A DNA stretch of 40,377 bases, taken from the NCBI GenBank assembly GCA_036846005.1, contig DAIUCV010000005.1, forward strand, positions 1-40,377. Direction: 5' to 3'. The first letter of the stretch is position 1. The number at the start of each line of letters is the position of its first letter. Source of the DNA: DATEXQ01 sp036846005 (GTDB lineage: Bacteria > Patescibacteriota > Microgenomatia > UBA8517). A model generated the notes under the pieces. The model searched no databases. It was given only the letters and a program-made list of their open reading frames with translations, and was not told where the DNA came from. Shown here piece after piece: positions 20,623 to 29,045 of the stretch. The position numbers were made by a program, and so were the translations under genes.

Positions 20623-21587
20623 AAATTATTTATACAGGTGGACACACGACAGGTCTTTCTCCCGATGCGGTGCAGGCTTCAATTAACGCAGTCGCTTGGG
20701 AGAGATATATGAGAGAATCCCAACCGGGGTATCTTTCAGCAAGGGATGAATTTTTTGTAAAACAGCAACAGGCAAACGAGATGGTTTATGTTTGGGATGA
20801 AGACTCCAATGTCGGAGCTTTTGAGGAGACAGACGAGCAAGCGGATATCTCAAACTCAGACACAAGAATTGGTAATCAGAAAACAGCAAGACAGAAAAAA
20901 TATGTCAAGCAAATTCCTATTTCTTGGGAAGCTTTCAAAACTGATATGGTAGGTAAAAGAGAGAGAATTGGACAGCAAATCGGTGATAGAGCGAAACTAA
21001 CACAGGACAAGAATACTATTTTAGAGACTTACGGAGATGCTTTCGCTGGAACATATAACACAACTCCTGACGGAGATGCGTTGGCTTCCAACTCACATAC
21101 AACTCTTACGGGAGTGAATGTTGATAATCTTGAGACTGGAGTTTTGAATGCAGATAATCTTTGGACTTTGGTTCAGAGTTTGGCAAATCAAAAAGCTCAA
21201 GACGGAGAAGCAGGATCGCAAGTATTTGAGGGAGTAGTTGTTCCTTTTATTCTTTACAAAACTGTAAAAGAAACAATGAACTCACAGCTTGTGCCTTTCT
21301 CTGGAGAAAATCAGGTTAATCTTTTTGACACTGATTACGGAACAGTAAAAATCGCAGCTTCAATATTCCTTGGTTCAACTTACAATGCAGCAACGAACGC
21401 AAACACTTCTTATAGCATCATATCTTCAAACCATATGGTAACAAGAAGGGTATTGGATGGATTGAATATGGATATGATTGAGCCAAAATATACAGCAAAC
21501 GATACTTACGTCGAGAGAGCAAGATACGCCGAAACAAGGTTTTTTGAATCTTGGACAGGTTATGCCGGATCAAACGGAACTGTTTAA
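20619..21587 (+). CDS. Major capsid protein
   Basis: 322 residues. An N-terminal helical arm (VQASINAVAWERYMRESQPG) is followed by FVKQQQANEMVYVWDEDSNV, YVKQIPISWEAFKTDM and VVPFILYKTVKETMNSQLVP, consistent with an HK97-type coat protein of podovirus-like size. Position after scaffold and decoration genes agrees. No protease gene was recognised nearby. Confidence 0.75.
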   Translation: MKIIYTGGHTTGLSPDAVQASINAVAWERYMRESQPGYLSARDEFFVKQQQANEMVYVWDEDSNVGAFEETDEQADISNSDTRIGNQKTARQKKYVKQIPISWEAFKTDMVGKRERIGQQIGDRAKLTQDKNTILETYGDAFAGTYNTTPDGDALASNSHTTLTGVNVDNLETGVLNADNLWTLVQSLANQKAQDGEAGSQVFEGVVVPFILYKTVKETMNSQLVPFSGENQVNLFDTDYGTVKIAASIFLGSTYNAATNANTSYSIISSNHMVTRRVLDGLNMDMIEPKYTANDTYVERARYAETRFFESWTGYAGSNGTV

Positions 21588-21609
21588 TTATCATTAACCA
21601 ACAACCAAA

Positions 21610-22218
21610 ATGAACAAAATACACGAATGGATTAACACCGGACTTATACTGCTTGTTCTTGTTATTGCGCTGGTTGGTGGTAATCAATCAGCAGTAGGAG
21701 GAGGAACAAGATTCCAGAATGGACTTAGTGCCGACGGGACATCTCCAGCAACAGGAGAAGTAAGAGGAACAACTCTTACAATCACCGGAGCAACTTCTAT
21801 AACAGGAGCGGCAACTATTTCTGGTCTTACAACGATGAATGCGGGTCAATTAAGAAGCTATACAACTGCTTCAAGTTCTGTATCAACAGCAACTTTATCG
21901 CAGGCAGATATTCTTAATTACGATACGCTTTTATATACACCCGGAGGAGCGGCGGCGACAAAAACATTGACGCTTCCGGCAACATCAACTCTAACGAGTA
22001 TGGTGCCAACAGCGGGTGATATGCAAAAGACTTGCATATATAACGCAACTTCCACAGCGGCTTCAACTTTAACATTAGCCGCAGGGACTGGAATTGATTT
22101 AGAAAGTGCGACATCAACTCTTGTAATATCAGCTCGAGGTTCAGGATGTTTAACATTCATTAGAGAAACTGACACAGATGTGACAGTGCTCTTTAATGGA
22201 TATGTAAACGCAGACTAA
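21610..22218 (+). CDS. Beta-rich structural protein with N-terminal membrane segment
   Basis: 202 residues. After a short basic start, residues ~9-25 are hydrophobic (INTGLILLVLVIALVGG). The rest is Thr/Ser/Ala/Gly-rich with TLTITGATSITGAATISGLT-type strand repeats and late cysteines. The first of three consecutive genes with this plan, directly after the coat gene. The segment could be a signal peptide or anchor, so the product may be exported or sit at the host membrane before assembly. Confidence 0.65.
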   Translation: MNKIHEWINTGLILLVLVIALVGGNQSAVGGGTRFQNGLSADGTSPATGEVRGTTLTITGATSITGAATISGLTTMNAGQLRSYTTASSSVSTATLSQADILNYDTLLYTPGGAAATKTLTLPATSTLTSMVPTAGDMQKTCIYNATSTAASTLTLAAGTGIDLESATSTLVISARGSGCLTFIRETDTDVTVLFNGYVNAD

Positions 22219-22220
22219 GT

Positions 22221-22265
22221 CGTCGGTTTCCTCAGTCTCTTTATAGAGGCTGAGATAAGCCGGCG
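22221..22265 (+). promoter_or_regulatory. Long two-part RNA hairpin between structural genes
   Basis: CGTCGGTTT pairs with AAGCCGGCG (9 bp, two G-U wobbles). Then, after a C/AT internal loop, CTCAGTCTCT pairs with AGAGGCTGAG (one wobble) closed by TTAT. Wobbles instead of exact inverted repeats suggest an RNA structure. It is 22 bases before ATG 22288. There is no long T run, so processing or translation control is more likely than termination. Confidence 0.6.
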
Positions 22266-22287
22266 AAATATTATTAACTTTAAAAAA

Positions 22288-22674
22288 ATGAAACTAATAT
22301 CGTGGATTATAATACTCTTGTTATCTCTTACATTACTTTTTATTTATTTTAACAAGACAGAAAATTTAGGGGGTGAAATATCTAAGGTTCACACATTCTC
22401 AGGAACAGCTACTTCAGGAGTAATGAGTATTACAAGTTCTGCTCAAATACTCGCAACATCAACGAGAGCTTATGCGATTATATGTAATGATAGTTCACAA
22501 GTTGTTTATTTGAGAGCAGATTCCGACAAATCAGCTTCAGATGATAACGGCATAAGATTAAATGCAAATGGCGGATGTTATGAGATAGACGGCAATAATA
22601 GTTATGTAGGAGCAATAACAGCATCTTCTACCAACGAAACTGCAAGTCGTTTACTAATCAATGAATATAAATAA
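22288..22674 (+). CDS. Small structural-region protein with N-terminal membrane segment
   Basis: 128 residues. Residues ~4-21 are strongly hydrophobic (ISWIIILLLSLTLLFIYF). A beta-rich Ser/Thr domain follows with ATSTRAYAIICNDSSQVVYL and a second cysteine (NGGCYEI). It looks like a membrane-anchored or secreted small domain. No family recognised. Confidence 0.65.
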   Translation: MKLISWIIILLLSLTLLFIYFNKTENLGGEISKVHTFSGTATSGVMSITSSAQILATSTRAYAIICNDSSQVVYLRADSDKSASDDNGIRLNANGGCYEIDGNNSYVGAITASSTNETASRLLINEYK

Positions 22675-22675
22675 A

Positions 22676-23266
22676 ATGAAAAAACTAACTTTAACATTTT
22701 CAATATTATTTTTAGCAACTATCATTTTTTCTGGAGTTAATTTTGTCCATTCTAAGATTAATAATCCTCCTGTTTTTAAGATGAGATGGCTAGCTGGTTA
22801 TCACGGAGGATTTAACACTGCTGTAACAAGTCAAGCAATGACTGCTAATAACTTTATTTATGTTGAGTTTGAAAATCCATCACCAGCGATTGTAGACAGT
22901 ATATGTTATACATCAGGTTCAACCGCCTCTGGAAATGTGACTTTAGCAATTTACGGACCCATTATTACAGAAGAAAGCATCGTTGGCGCTCCACTTTTAG
23001 TTAAAACAGCATCCACAGCTCAATCAGGCACAAATACTTTACAATGTATTTCTGTATCAGAAACACAAATACCAATAGGCAGATATTATGTTGGCATACA
23101 TTCCGATAATAGCACAGGAACATATATGAGACAGAGCAACACTCAACAAGGTGATGCCGGATGGGGAGGAAATACATTGATAACATACGCAGCTTTGCCG
23201 GCAACAGCAACAACTACGACAGATACAGCCAATGCTTTACCCGGAATGAATATTAGACTTAAATAG
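22676..23266 (+). CDS. Secreted-type beta-rich protein
   Basis: 196 residues from ATG 22676; an ATG at 22661 lies inside the previous gene. The first ~25 residues are a classic signal peptide (KKLTLTFSILFLATIIFSG then VHS). The mature part is beta-rich with a cysteine pair (SICYTSG, LQCISV) and PIGRYYVGIHSDNSTGTYM. It may be displayed or exported. No family recognised. Confidence 0.65.
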   Translation: MKKLTLTFSILFLATIIFSGVNFVHSKINNPPVFKMRWLAGYHGGFNTAVTSQAMTANNFIYVEFENPSPAIVDSICYTSGSTASGNVTLAIYGPIITEESIVGAPLLVKTASTAQSGTNTLQCISVSETQIPIGRYYVGIHSDNSTGTYMRQSNTQQGDAGWGGNTLITYAALPATATTTTDTANALPGMNIRLK

Positions 23267-23275
23267 GTTATTAAA

Positions 23276-23542
23276 ATGACAATGGAGCAAGACTTAAAAG
23301 AACATAAAGAAGACTTCAAAGAACACAAGGCTCAAGATAATATTCGTTTTCAAGAATTAAAAGACTCTATTAAAGAATTACAAGATAAAGTAATAAAATT
23401 ATCAGAATCAGTGCAAGTATATAATGATACACTCAATGCTCTTTCCACTACAAAGAAAATTATAATAGGTGTAGCTCTTACACTGGGGTCTATCACTGCA
23501 ATAGTAGCAAGTTTAAAAATGATAAATAACTGGTTTAAATGA
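23276..23542 (+). CDS. Coiled-coil protein with C-terminal membrane segment (XhlA-like)
   Basis: 88 residues. A long coiled coil (KEHKEDFKEHKAQDNIRFQE to LQDKVIKLSESVQ) leads to a hydrophobic segment IIIGVALTLGSITAIVASL. This topology is that of XhlA/haemolysin-type holin partners. It sits in the structural region rather than next to the holin, so a virion or infection role is also possible. Confidence 0.6.
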   Translation: MTMEQDLKEHKEDFKEHKAQDNIRFQELKDSIKELQDKVIKLSESVQVYNDTLNALSTTKKIIIGVALTLGSITAIVASLKMINNWFK

Positions 23543-24705
23543 CAATAACAGAAATAAAAGAAAATTTAACAGCAATGGGACACGGCGGATCTTTGAATAA
23601 AGTCCGTAACTTTGAGTATGCTTTGGAGCGTGCGGCAAATACGATGCTCTTGAAATGCAAACCACTTGAAACTATAAGACTCGCTGGACTTGCAAATACT
23701 GTTCACGATAATTTATATATTTATTCTTTACCTTCCGATTTTAATTCTTTGATTGACTTATATCCTCAATCAAACAGAACATCAGTAGACCAAGGAACAA
23801 GAATTTTATCAGAAAGATTTGATTTAAAAAAGAACCTTGAAAACAGAATGGTGTCCATTGAGTCTGCCGAGGGTTCAAAGATTATAAAGATTAACTGGAA
23901 AGTCCGTTCTCCAAAAACACTTCATACAATGGACTCTTATAACGGAAATGGAACTTGGTCTGCGGTTGGCACAGCTTCAGGTATTGTTACAGATACTATT
24001 TACAGATATTCAGGCGGAGGCTCGGTAAGATTTGATTTGGCGGCGACAGGCGACGGAATACAAATAACGGATATGTCTGCTGTTGATTTATCCGATGAAG
24101 ACGAAATAGCAGATATCATAATCCCGATTTATTTCGGTTCAGTATCGGCATTAACAAGCATTACAGGAATATGGGGAAATAATTTAACTTCCGCTTATTG
24201 GACAGGAGTAGCCCAGACCACTCAAGCGGACGGCACAGCTTTTAGGGTAGGTTGGAATATAATTAAAATACCTTGGTCTACTGCCACAGAAACAGGGACT
24301 GTTGATCCGGCAACAATAGACTCATTTAAACTAACCATTGCCTCAACAGGATCTATATCGGATATACGAGTAGACAATATTCAATTTGCAATCGGCTACC
24401 CTTTTGATATTAAATACTATTCAAAATTCCTTTTTAAAAACACATCAGGGACTTGGATATCACGACCAACTTCCGATGAAGACTCTGTTGTTTTGGACAA
24501 CGATGGAATGCAGATATTTCTCTTGGAGTCTGTAATAGCTATAGCTCATCAACTTGAAGGCACAGACTCGGCATTTGATATAAATTTTGCAAAGAATGAA
24601 TTGAGCGTTTTATATCCTGCTTATAAAGGCGAACATTATTCACAAGCTAAAAAGCCTTCAGTTAATTACGGGGGTCTACCTCGTTTTAATAATCGTAGAA
24701 TTTAA
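23539..24705 (+). CDS. Head-tail adaptor-like protein with inserted beta domain
   Basis: 388 residues. The N-terminus (MTITEIKENLTAMGHGG, NFEYALERAANTMLLKCKP, YIYSLPSDFNSLIDLYP) and the C-terminus (MQIFLLESVIAIAHQLEGTD) look like a podovirus adaptor that docks to the portal. About residues 130-290 form an inserted domain rich in YNGNGTW, RYSGGGSVRFDL and IRVDNIQF motifs, like a carbohydrate-binding jelly roll. Its stop overlaps the ATG of an endonuclease remnant (TAATG). Confidence 0.6.
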   Translation: MTITEIKENLTAMGHGGSLNKVRNFEYALERAANTMLLKCKPLETIRLAGLANTVHDNLYIYSLPSDFNSLIDLYPQSNRTSVDQGTRILSERFDLKKNLENRMVSIESAEGSKIIKINWKVRSPKTLHTMDSYNGNGTWSAVGTASGIVTDTIYRYSGGGSVRFDLAATGDGIQITDMSAVDLSDEDEIADIIIPIYFGSVSALTSITGIWGNNLTSAYWTGVAQTTQADGTAFRVGWNIIKIPWSTATETGTVDPATIDSFKLTIASTGSISDIRVDNIQFAIGYPFDIKYYSKFLFKNTSGTWISRPTSDEDSVVLDNDGMQIFLLESVIAIAHQLEGTDSAFDINFAKNELSVLYPAYKGEHYSQAKKPSVNYGGLPRFNNRRI

Positions 24706-24827
24706 TGGAAAAATTAAAACAAAAAAAACTTATAGATTTAACAGGAAAGACTTTTTTTAAACTTACTGTGTTAAGTAGATTTTTTGATAAAATTAAAACA
24801 ACTAAACTTAAAAAGAAAAGCAGTTAA
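24705..24827 (+). pseudogene. Remnant of an AP2/HNH endonuclease
   Basis: A 40-codon frame begins MEKLKQKKLIDLTGKTFFKL and continues TVLSRF. IDLTGK-F-KLTV is the usual N-terminal signature of AP2/HNH phage endonucleases. It then ends in a lysine-rich tail with no AP2 or HNH domain. It sits exactly at a gene junction, as the intact endonucleases do. Confidence 0.55.
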
Positions 24828-24867
24828 TTCCTACTTTTCAGGAATTAGTTGCGAATAATGTTTAAAC

Positions 24868-26724
24868 TTGGAAAAATTCCAATTAAGAGACAAAATAATC
24901 GGATATTCTACCAATAGAGAAGCAACGGCAGAAACTTCGGAAAGATATCTCGTTGATGGCTCGCAGAATGTCCTTATAGACCCAAACTTCGGGAAGTTTT
25001 CTTCACGAGGTGGATATTCATATTTAGGGGCTTTAAATACTGCTTTAACTCCGGTCAGACAGGCTTTCACTTGGAATAACTCTATCGGAGGCGAGCTTCC
25101 TATCCGCTGGTATGATGATGAACTAGAAGTTTATTTGGGAACTGTCGGAGGACAAGCAATCAACGCTTGGACTCGTGTTGCCTCAAGCCTTTCTACAACA
25201 GCAACTCCAAGAGCAACTTTATGGTGGGATACTGGCGAGGATTTAGATTTGCTTTTATGGGTGCAAAATGATGATAATATATACGAATGGGGAGGCGGAG
25301 TATTCACTGTAGCATCTGTAACTTCAAATACAATAACCAAAAATGGAACAAACACTTTCGGGCAAGACAGAGCTTATTCAACCGGAGATAAAATTTTAGT
25401 ATGTGTTCGCACAGGAACAGAATTTACTTACACAGGCGGAGAGTCCACAACTACCCTTACCAGTGTTACTCCCGATCCGACTGCGAGTGATCTGATTGCC
25501 GGAGATATTTTAACTCAAAAAATTGTAACCAAATCAAACACACCTTTAGCCGATAGAAAGAATAATTATATATTCACGCACGAAAATCAGATTTACGTAG
25601 GTTCGGACACTAACAATGAGGTTTATATATCTAAAAACACTGACTACACAGCTTTTACATTTTCATCTCCGAGAATATCCGGTGAAGGAGCTTTGCTTGT
25701 TTTAGACGCTCCAGTAAAAGGCTTTGGCTCGCTTTCCAAAATACCTGTAATATTCGCTGGAAAGAGTGATATTTACACTGTTGAGTTTAACGAAATAACT
25801 GTATCAACAACTCTTGCGGAAACTTTAAAAGTCAGAAAACTGAAAACAGGAGTCAATCAAGGAGTTTATAACCAAGAGACTATCGTGCCTCTGGGTAATG
25901 CGTTGATTTATCTTACTAATGAACCTGCTTTAAGAGCTTTGGAAACGGTAGATACGGCAGATCAACCGCAACTTCGTTCTCTGTCTAATCCAATTAAACC
26001 TGACTTTGATGATGAAGATTTTACGAATGCTTTCGGTATTTGGCACAAAAATAGATATTACTTAACCGCCCCGAATAATTCAAAACTTTATATTTTAGAT
26101 TACGTAGAAACCGCAGACGGAGGGCTGACAAGATTTTGGCAACCGCCTCAAATCTACCCAATAAGATGTCTTTCAGTTATTTCGGGAGTATTATACGGGC
26201 ATTCTTCCGCCGTCCCAGAAACTTATTTGCTCTTTAACGGCACATCCGATGGAGTTTACGATGGAATGGCTGTCGCTGATAAAATTCCTATCAATGCAAA
26301 AGCTGTAATGGCTTATAGGACTTACGGAAAACGAGATGCTTTGAAAAATCACGATGAGTTTTACGTTGAAGGGAATATTTCGCCGTCAACTGATAATCTT
26401 ATTCTAACTTTACGATATGATTTCGGAGGTTTTACGCAAGAGACTTTATTTACGATTAACGGAACGAATCCTGATATACTTTTGGAATCTTTAGAGGCTA
26501 CTTCTTTGGGGCAACAGCCTTTAGGCACGCAACCTTTGGGAGGGTCTGTTCAAACACCGCCGGAGTTAGGAAGATTTAGAGTTATTTTTGAAATGCCGAA
26601 AGAAGATTATAATGAACTTCAAGAAATTTATGAGAGTGATGGAGTAGACCAAGCGTGGGAAATAATCGCAGGAGGCGGCGCGGTTAAGTTTAGCAATAGA
26701 CGGAATACCACAAATAGATTATAA
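24868..26724 (+). CDS. Tail hub / DNA-stabilisation-type protein (gp10-like)
   Basis: 618 residues. The N-terminus FQLRDKIIGYSTNREAT, ERYLVDGSQNVLIDPNFGKF and later beta-propeller-like repeats fit the hub or stabilisation protein that follows the adaptor in P22-like phages. The start is odd: only TTG 24868 is in frame. ATG 24858 would read MFKL and then needs a 1-base shift at CTTGGAAAAA to reach EKFQLRDK, so a G may have been gained (or misread) next to the endonuclease scar. Confidence 0.65.
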   Translation: MEKFQLRDKIIGYSTNREATAETSERYLVDGSQNVLIDPNFGKFSSRGGYSYLGALNTALTPVRQAFTWNNSIGGELPIRWYDDELEVYLGTVGGQAINAWTRVASSLSTTATPRATLWWDTGEDLDLLLWVQNDDNIYEWGGGVFTVASVTSNTITKNGTNTFGQDRAYSTGDKILVCVRTGTEFTYTGGESTTTLTSVTPDPTASDLIAGDILTQKIVTKSNTPLADRKNNYIFTHENQIYVGSDTNNEVYISKNTDYTAFTFSSPRISGEGALLVLDAPVKGFGSLSKIPVIFAGKSDIYTVEFNEITVSTTLAETLKVRKLKTGVNQGVYNQETIVPLGNALIYLTNEPALRALETVDTADQPQLRSLSNPIKPDFDDEDFTNAFGIWHKNRYYLTAPNNSKLYILDYVETADGGLTRFWQPPQIYPIRCLSVISGVLYGHSSAVPETYLLFNGTSDGVYDGMAVADKIPINAKAVMAYRTYGKRDALKNHDEFYVEGNISPSTDNLILTLRYDFGGFTQETLFTINGTNPDILLESLEATSLGQQPLGTQPLGGSVQTPPELGRFRVIFEMPKEDYNELQEIYESDGVDQAWEIIAGGGAVKFSNRRNTTNRL

Positions 26725-26727
26725 TAT

Positions 26728-27501
26728 ATGTATATGGAAATTCCTTCAAAAGAATGTAAAAAATGCGGAAAAGTATTTTTAAAGACAAAGGATTATTCTT
26801 TGCGTTCTTTCAGAGAAAAAGCAAAATTTTGTTCTAAGATTTGTAGTGTGCAATCAAATGCAGAGGCACGTCGCGGTATAACTATAAGTGATAAATTGAC
26901 CCAAATGGCGAGAAAAATGGCAGAAAATGGAAATAGTATTTTTGAAATTGCAAAAGCGGTAGGGAAAACAAAATCATCGGCATATAGATATTGTGAAGAT
27001 ATATTTATCAAAAGAAAAAAAGAGTTAAAAGAAAGAAATAAAAAAATTAGGTCTAATTATTTAAAAGGATATTCAAGTCTTAAAATTGCTGAAGATTTTA
27101 GTTTGCATGCATCTGGAGTCCGGATTATCTGTAAAGGAATGATGAGGACATTAAATTCTGGTATTCTGCGTGGAGAAAAAAATCCAGCATGGCGTGGAGG
27201 AGTATCTTCATTACAAGATAAAATACGAAAAAGTGATAAATATTCTGCTTGGAGACTTTCCATATTTGAAAGAGATAATTTTACTTGTCCATGTGGGCAA
27301 GTTGGCAGAAAGTTGGTTGCCGATCACATCAAACCATTTGCTTTGATTTTACAAGAAAATAAAATAAAGACTTTTGAAGAAGCATTAGTTTGTGAGGATC
27401 TATGGGATACCAATAACGGGAGAACATTGTGTTATTCATGCCATTTTAAAACTGATACTTATGGATGGAAAACTTATTTTTTACTTAGAAACAGACAATA
27501 A
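26728..27501 (+). CDS. HNH endonuclease with zinc ribbon and helix-turn-helix
   Basis: 257 residues (ATG 26734 is an alternative start). Zinc ribbon CKKCGKVFLKT...CSKICS; helix-turn-helix-like segments (IFEIAKAVGKTKSSAYRYCE; SLKIAEDFSLHASGVRII); NUMOD-like GEKNPAWRGG; and HNH (FERDNFTCPCG, VADHIKPFAL, GRTLCYSCHF). TATAAT overlaps the previous stop at 26720-26725. It separates the tail hub from a fibre gene. Confidence 0.85.
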   Translation: MYMEIPSKECKKCGKVFLKTKDYSLRSFREKAKFCSKICSVQSNAEARRGITISDKLTQMARKMAENGNSIFEIAKAVGKTKSSAYRYCEDIFIKRKKELKERNKKIRSNYLKGYSSLKIAEDFSLHASGVRIICKGMMRTLNSGILRGEKNPAWRGGVSSLQDKIRKSDKYSAWRLSIFERDNFTCPCGQVGRKLVADHIKPFALILQENKIKTFEEALVCEDLWDTNNGRTLCYSCHFKTDTYGWKTYFLLRNRQ

Positions 27502-27512
27502 AATACAGTAAA

Positions 27513-27541
27513 TAGACTTTAATCATTAAAAATGTTATAAT
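27513..27541 (+). promoter_or_regulatory. Promoter of the first fibre gene, leaderless layout
   Basis: TAGACT (27513-27518), 17-bp spacer, TATAAT (27536-27541) with the extended TGT before it. The ATG at 27548 follows after exactly 6 bp. Confidence 0.6.
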
Positions 27542-27547
27542 ATTTTT

Positions 27548-28960
27548 ATGGACATATTAACTACAATAGCAAAAACAATAGTTTCAATATTTATCGCTCC
27601 GTTTATTTTATTTACCGGATTATTTTCAAATAATGTAGAGATGCCAATAGGAGCAGACACTCAATTATTTTTAGGAGGCACTACTTATACTCTTTCTGGT
27701 TCTGGTGTTAGCTCATCTGCGACTTCTTTTACTTTAACTTCTCTTACACTTCCGCAGACAGGATATAAAATTCAAGACTCTGATGTTTCAAGCACTTTTT
27801 ACTTGACTTTAGAGCCTGGAAACACTTCTCGTCAAGAGTTTGTTTCTTGCACGACTGTCACCCAAAACGCTTCAGGAACAGCTACCTTATCCGGATGTTC
27901 AAGAGGACTTTCGCCAATATCACCTTACACAGCTTCATCAACATTGCAGTTTGCTCATTCAGGCGGAACTAAAGCTATCTTTTCTAATTCTCCGCAACTT
28001 TATGACCAAGCAACTTTTAAGGGAAATGATGAAAGTATAACAGGTGTATGGACTTTTAACTCCAACCTTCCGACATCATCTTTAACAGCTACAAGCTCAA
28101 ATCAATTCGCAACAAAAGCATTAGTGGACGCAACAGCCAATCAAGGAGCGGCGACATCCACAACAGCAGTAGCCGGTATCGTAGAACTCGCAACTCAAAT
28201 AGAAACCGCATCTTCCACAGCTTGGGGGGTATCTGACCCTCACGTTATCCAATCGCAATATGCGACTTCTACTCCAAGCGGAAGCTCTGATGCGGGACTT
28301 TATGTTGTTGTTTCTGAAAATAATGGCAAGATAAACGATAACTGGCTTAGCTTTACAAATGATAATAATATGACAGTTAATAATGTCAATTATTCTTTTC
28401 CTTCAACAGATGGCACAGCAAGCTCAACTTTATTATTAAATGATGGAAATGGTAATTTATCTTGGAATCTATTAACATCAGATGTATTAAATATAAATAA
28501 TGCTACTACTGATGTAACAAGCGGAATAGCTACTACTTCAATTAGTTTAATTACAATACCAGTTAATACTTTGACATCTTCTTCAATTTTAGAAGTTGGA
28601 GGATTAACTTTTACAAATGATGATACTGGATTTGATAGTGATATAGTTTTAGGAAATGGAACAGCTACAACTTCAATGGCTTGGAGCTCAAATTCAGGAT
28701 TAGACTATGGTTATAAAGAAACTAAAATATATCAACATTCCGGTTCAAATCAAACATCATTTACAAAATTAAATGATAATATAACTGGAAACACAGCTTT
28801 ATTTTCTGAAAGCGGAGGAAATGTTAGAGAACTTCAAATTACAACAATGACATTTAATCCAGCTCAACAATTATATATAGATTTCCAGTGCAGACCTCAA
28901 AGTAATGGCAATGAATGCGGATGGAGAGGAATTTATGTAAAATTATTTAAAAAACAATAA
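27548..28960 (+). CDS. Fibre-like protein with N-terminal hydrophobic segment
   Basis: 470 residues. Residues ~8-27 are hydrophobic (AKTIVSIFIAPFILFTGLFS). Then GADTQLFLGGTTYTLSGSGV and a beta-rich, Thr/Ser-rich body follow, with ATSTT-type repeats and CTTVTQNASGTATLSGCSRG. The middle has a plain collar-like segment (SNQFATKALVDATANQG). Similar Ser/Thr fibres are familiar from CPR-associated phages (from memory). An N-terminal membrane helix is unusual for a fibre. Confidence 0.7.
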   Translation: MDILTTIAKTIVSIFIAPFILFTGLFSNNVEMPIGADTQLFLGGTTYTLSGSGVSSSATSFTLTSLTLPQTGYKIQDSDVSSTFYLTLEPGNTSRQEFVSCTTVTQNASGTATLSGCSRGLSPISPYTASSTLQFAHSGGTKAIFSNSPQLYDQATFKGNDESITGVWTFNSNLPTSSLTATSSNQFATKALVDATANQGAATSTTAVAGIVELATQIETASSTAWGVSDPHVIQSQYATSTPSGSSDAGLYVVVSENNGKINDNWLSFTNDNNMTVNNVNYSFPSTDGTASSTLLLNDGNGNLSWNLLTSDVLNINNATTDVTSGIATTSISLITIPVNTLTSSSILEVGGLTFTNDDTGFDSDIVLGNGTATTSMAWSSNSGLDYGYKETKIYQHSGSNQTSFTKLNDNITGNTALFSESGGNVRELQITTMTFNPAQQLYIDFQCRPQSNGNECGWRGIYVKLFKKQ

Positions 28961-28961
28961 T

Positions 28962-29045
28962 ATGTCAGAATTATTATCTTATAGATATATAAATCAGAAG
29001 CTCCGGCTCAAAAAACTAAAAATAAAGCATTTAAATAAAAACTAA
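28962..29045 (+). pseudogene. Short duplicate of the next gene's N-terminus
   Basis: A 27-codon frame starts MSELLSYRYINQ, close to MTLVSYRYKEE, which opens the next gene at 29045. The DNA shares TCTTATAG-TATA at the same place. The rest is a basic tail. Its TAA overlaps the next ATG. It looks like a scar of a partial duplication, perhaps left by a lost endonuclease. Confidence 0.4.

Noticed and set aside
24861..24867. Programmed -1 frameshift at TTTAAAC before the tail-hub gene
   Set aside because: The heptamer has the right letters, but the frames are in the opposite relation: reaching the long frame needs +1, and the upstream frame is only a few codons.
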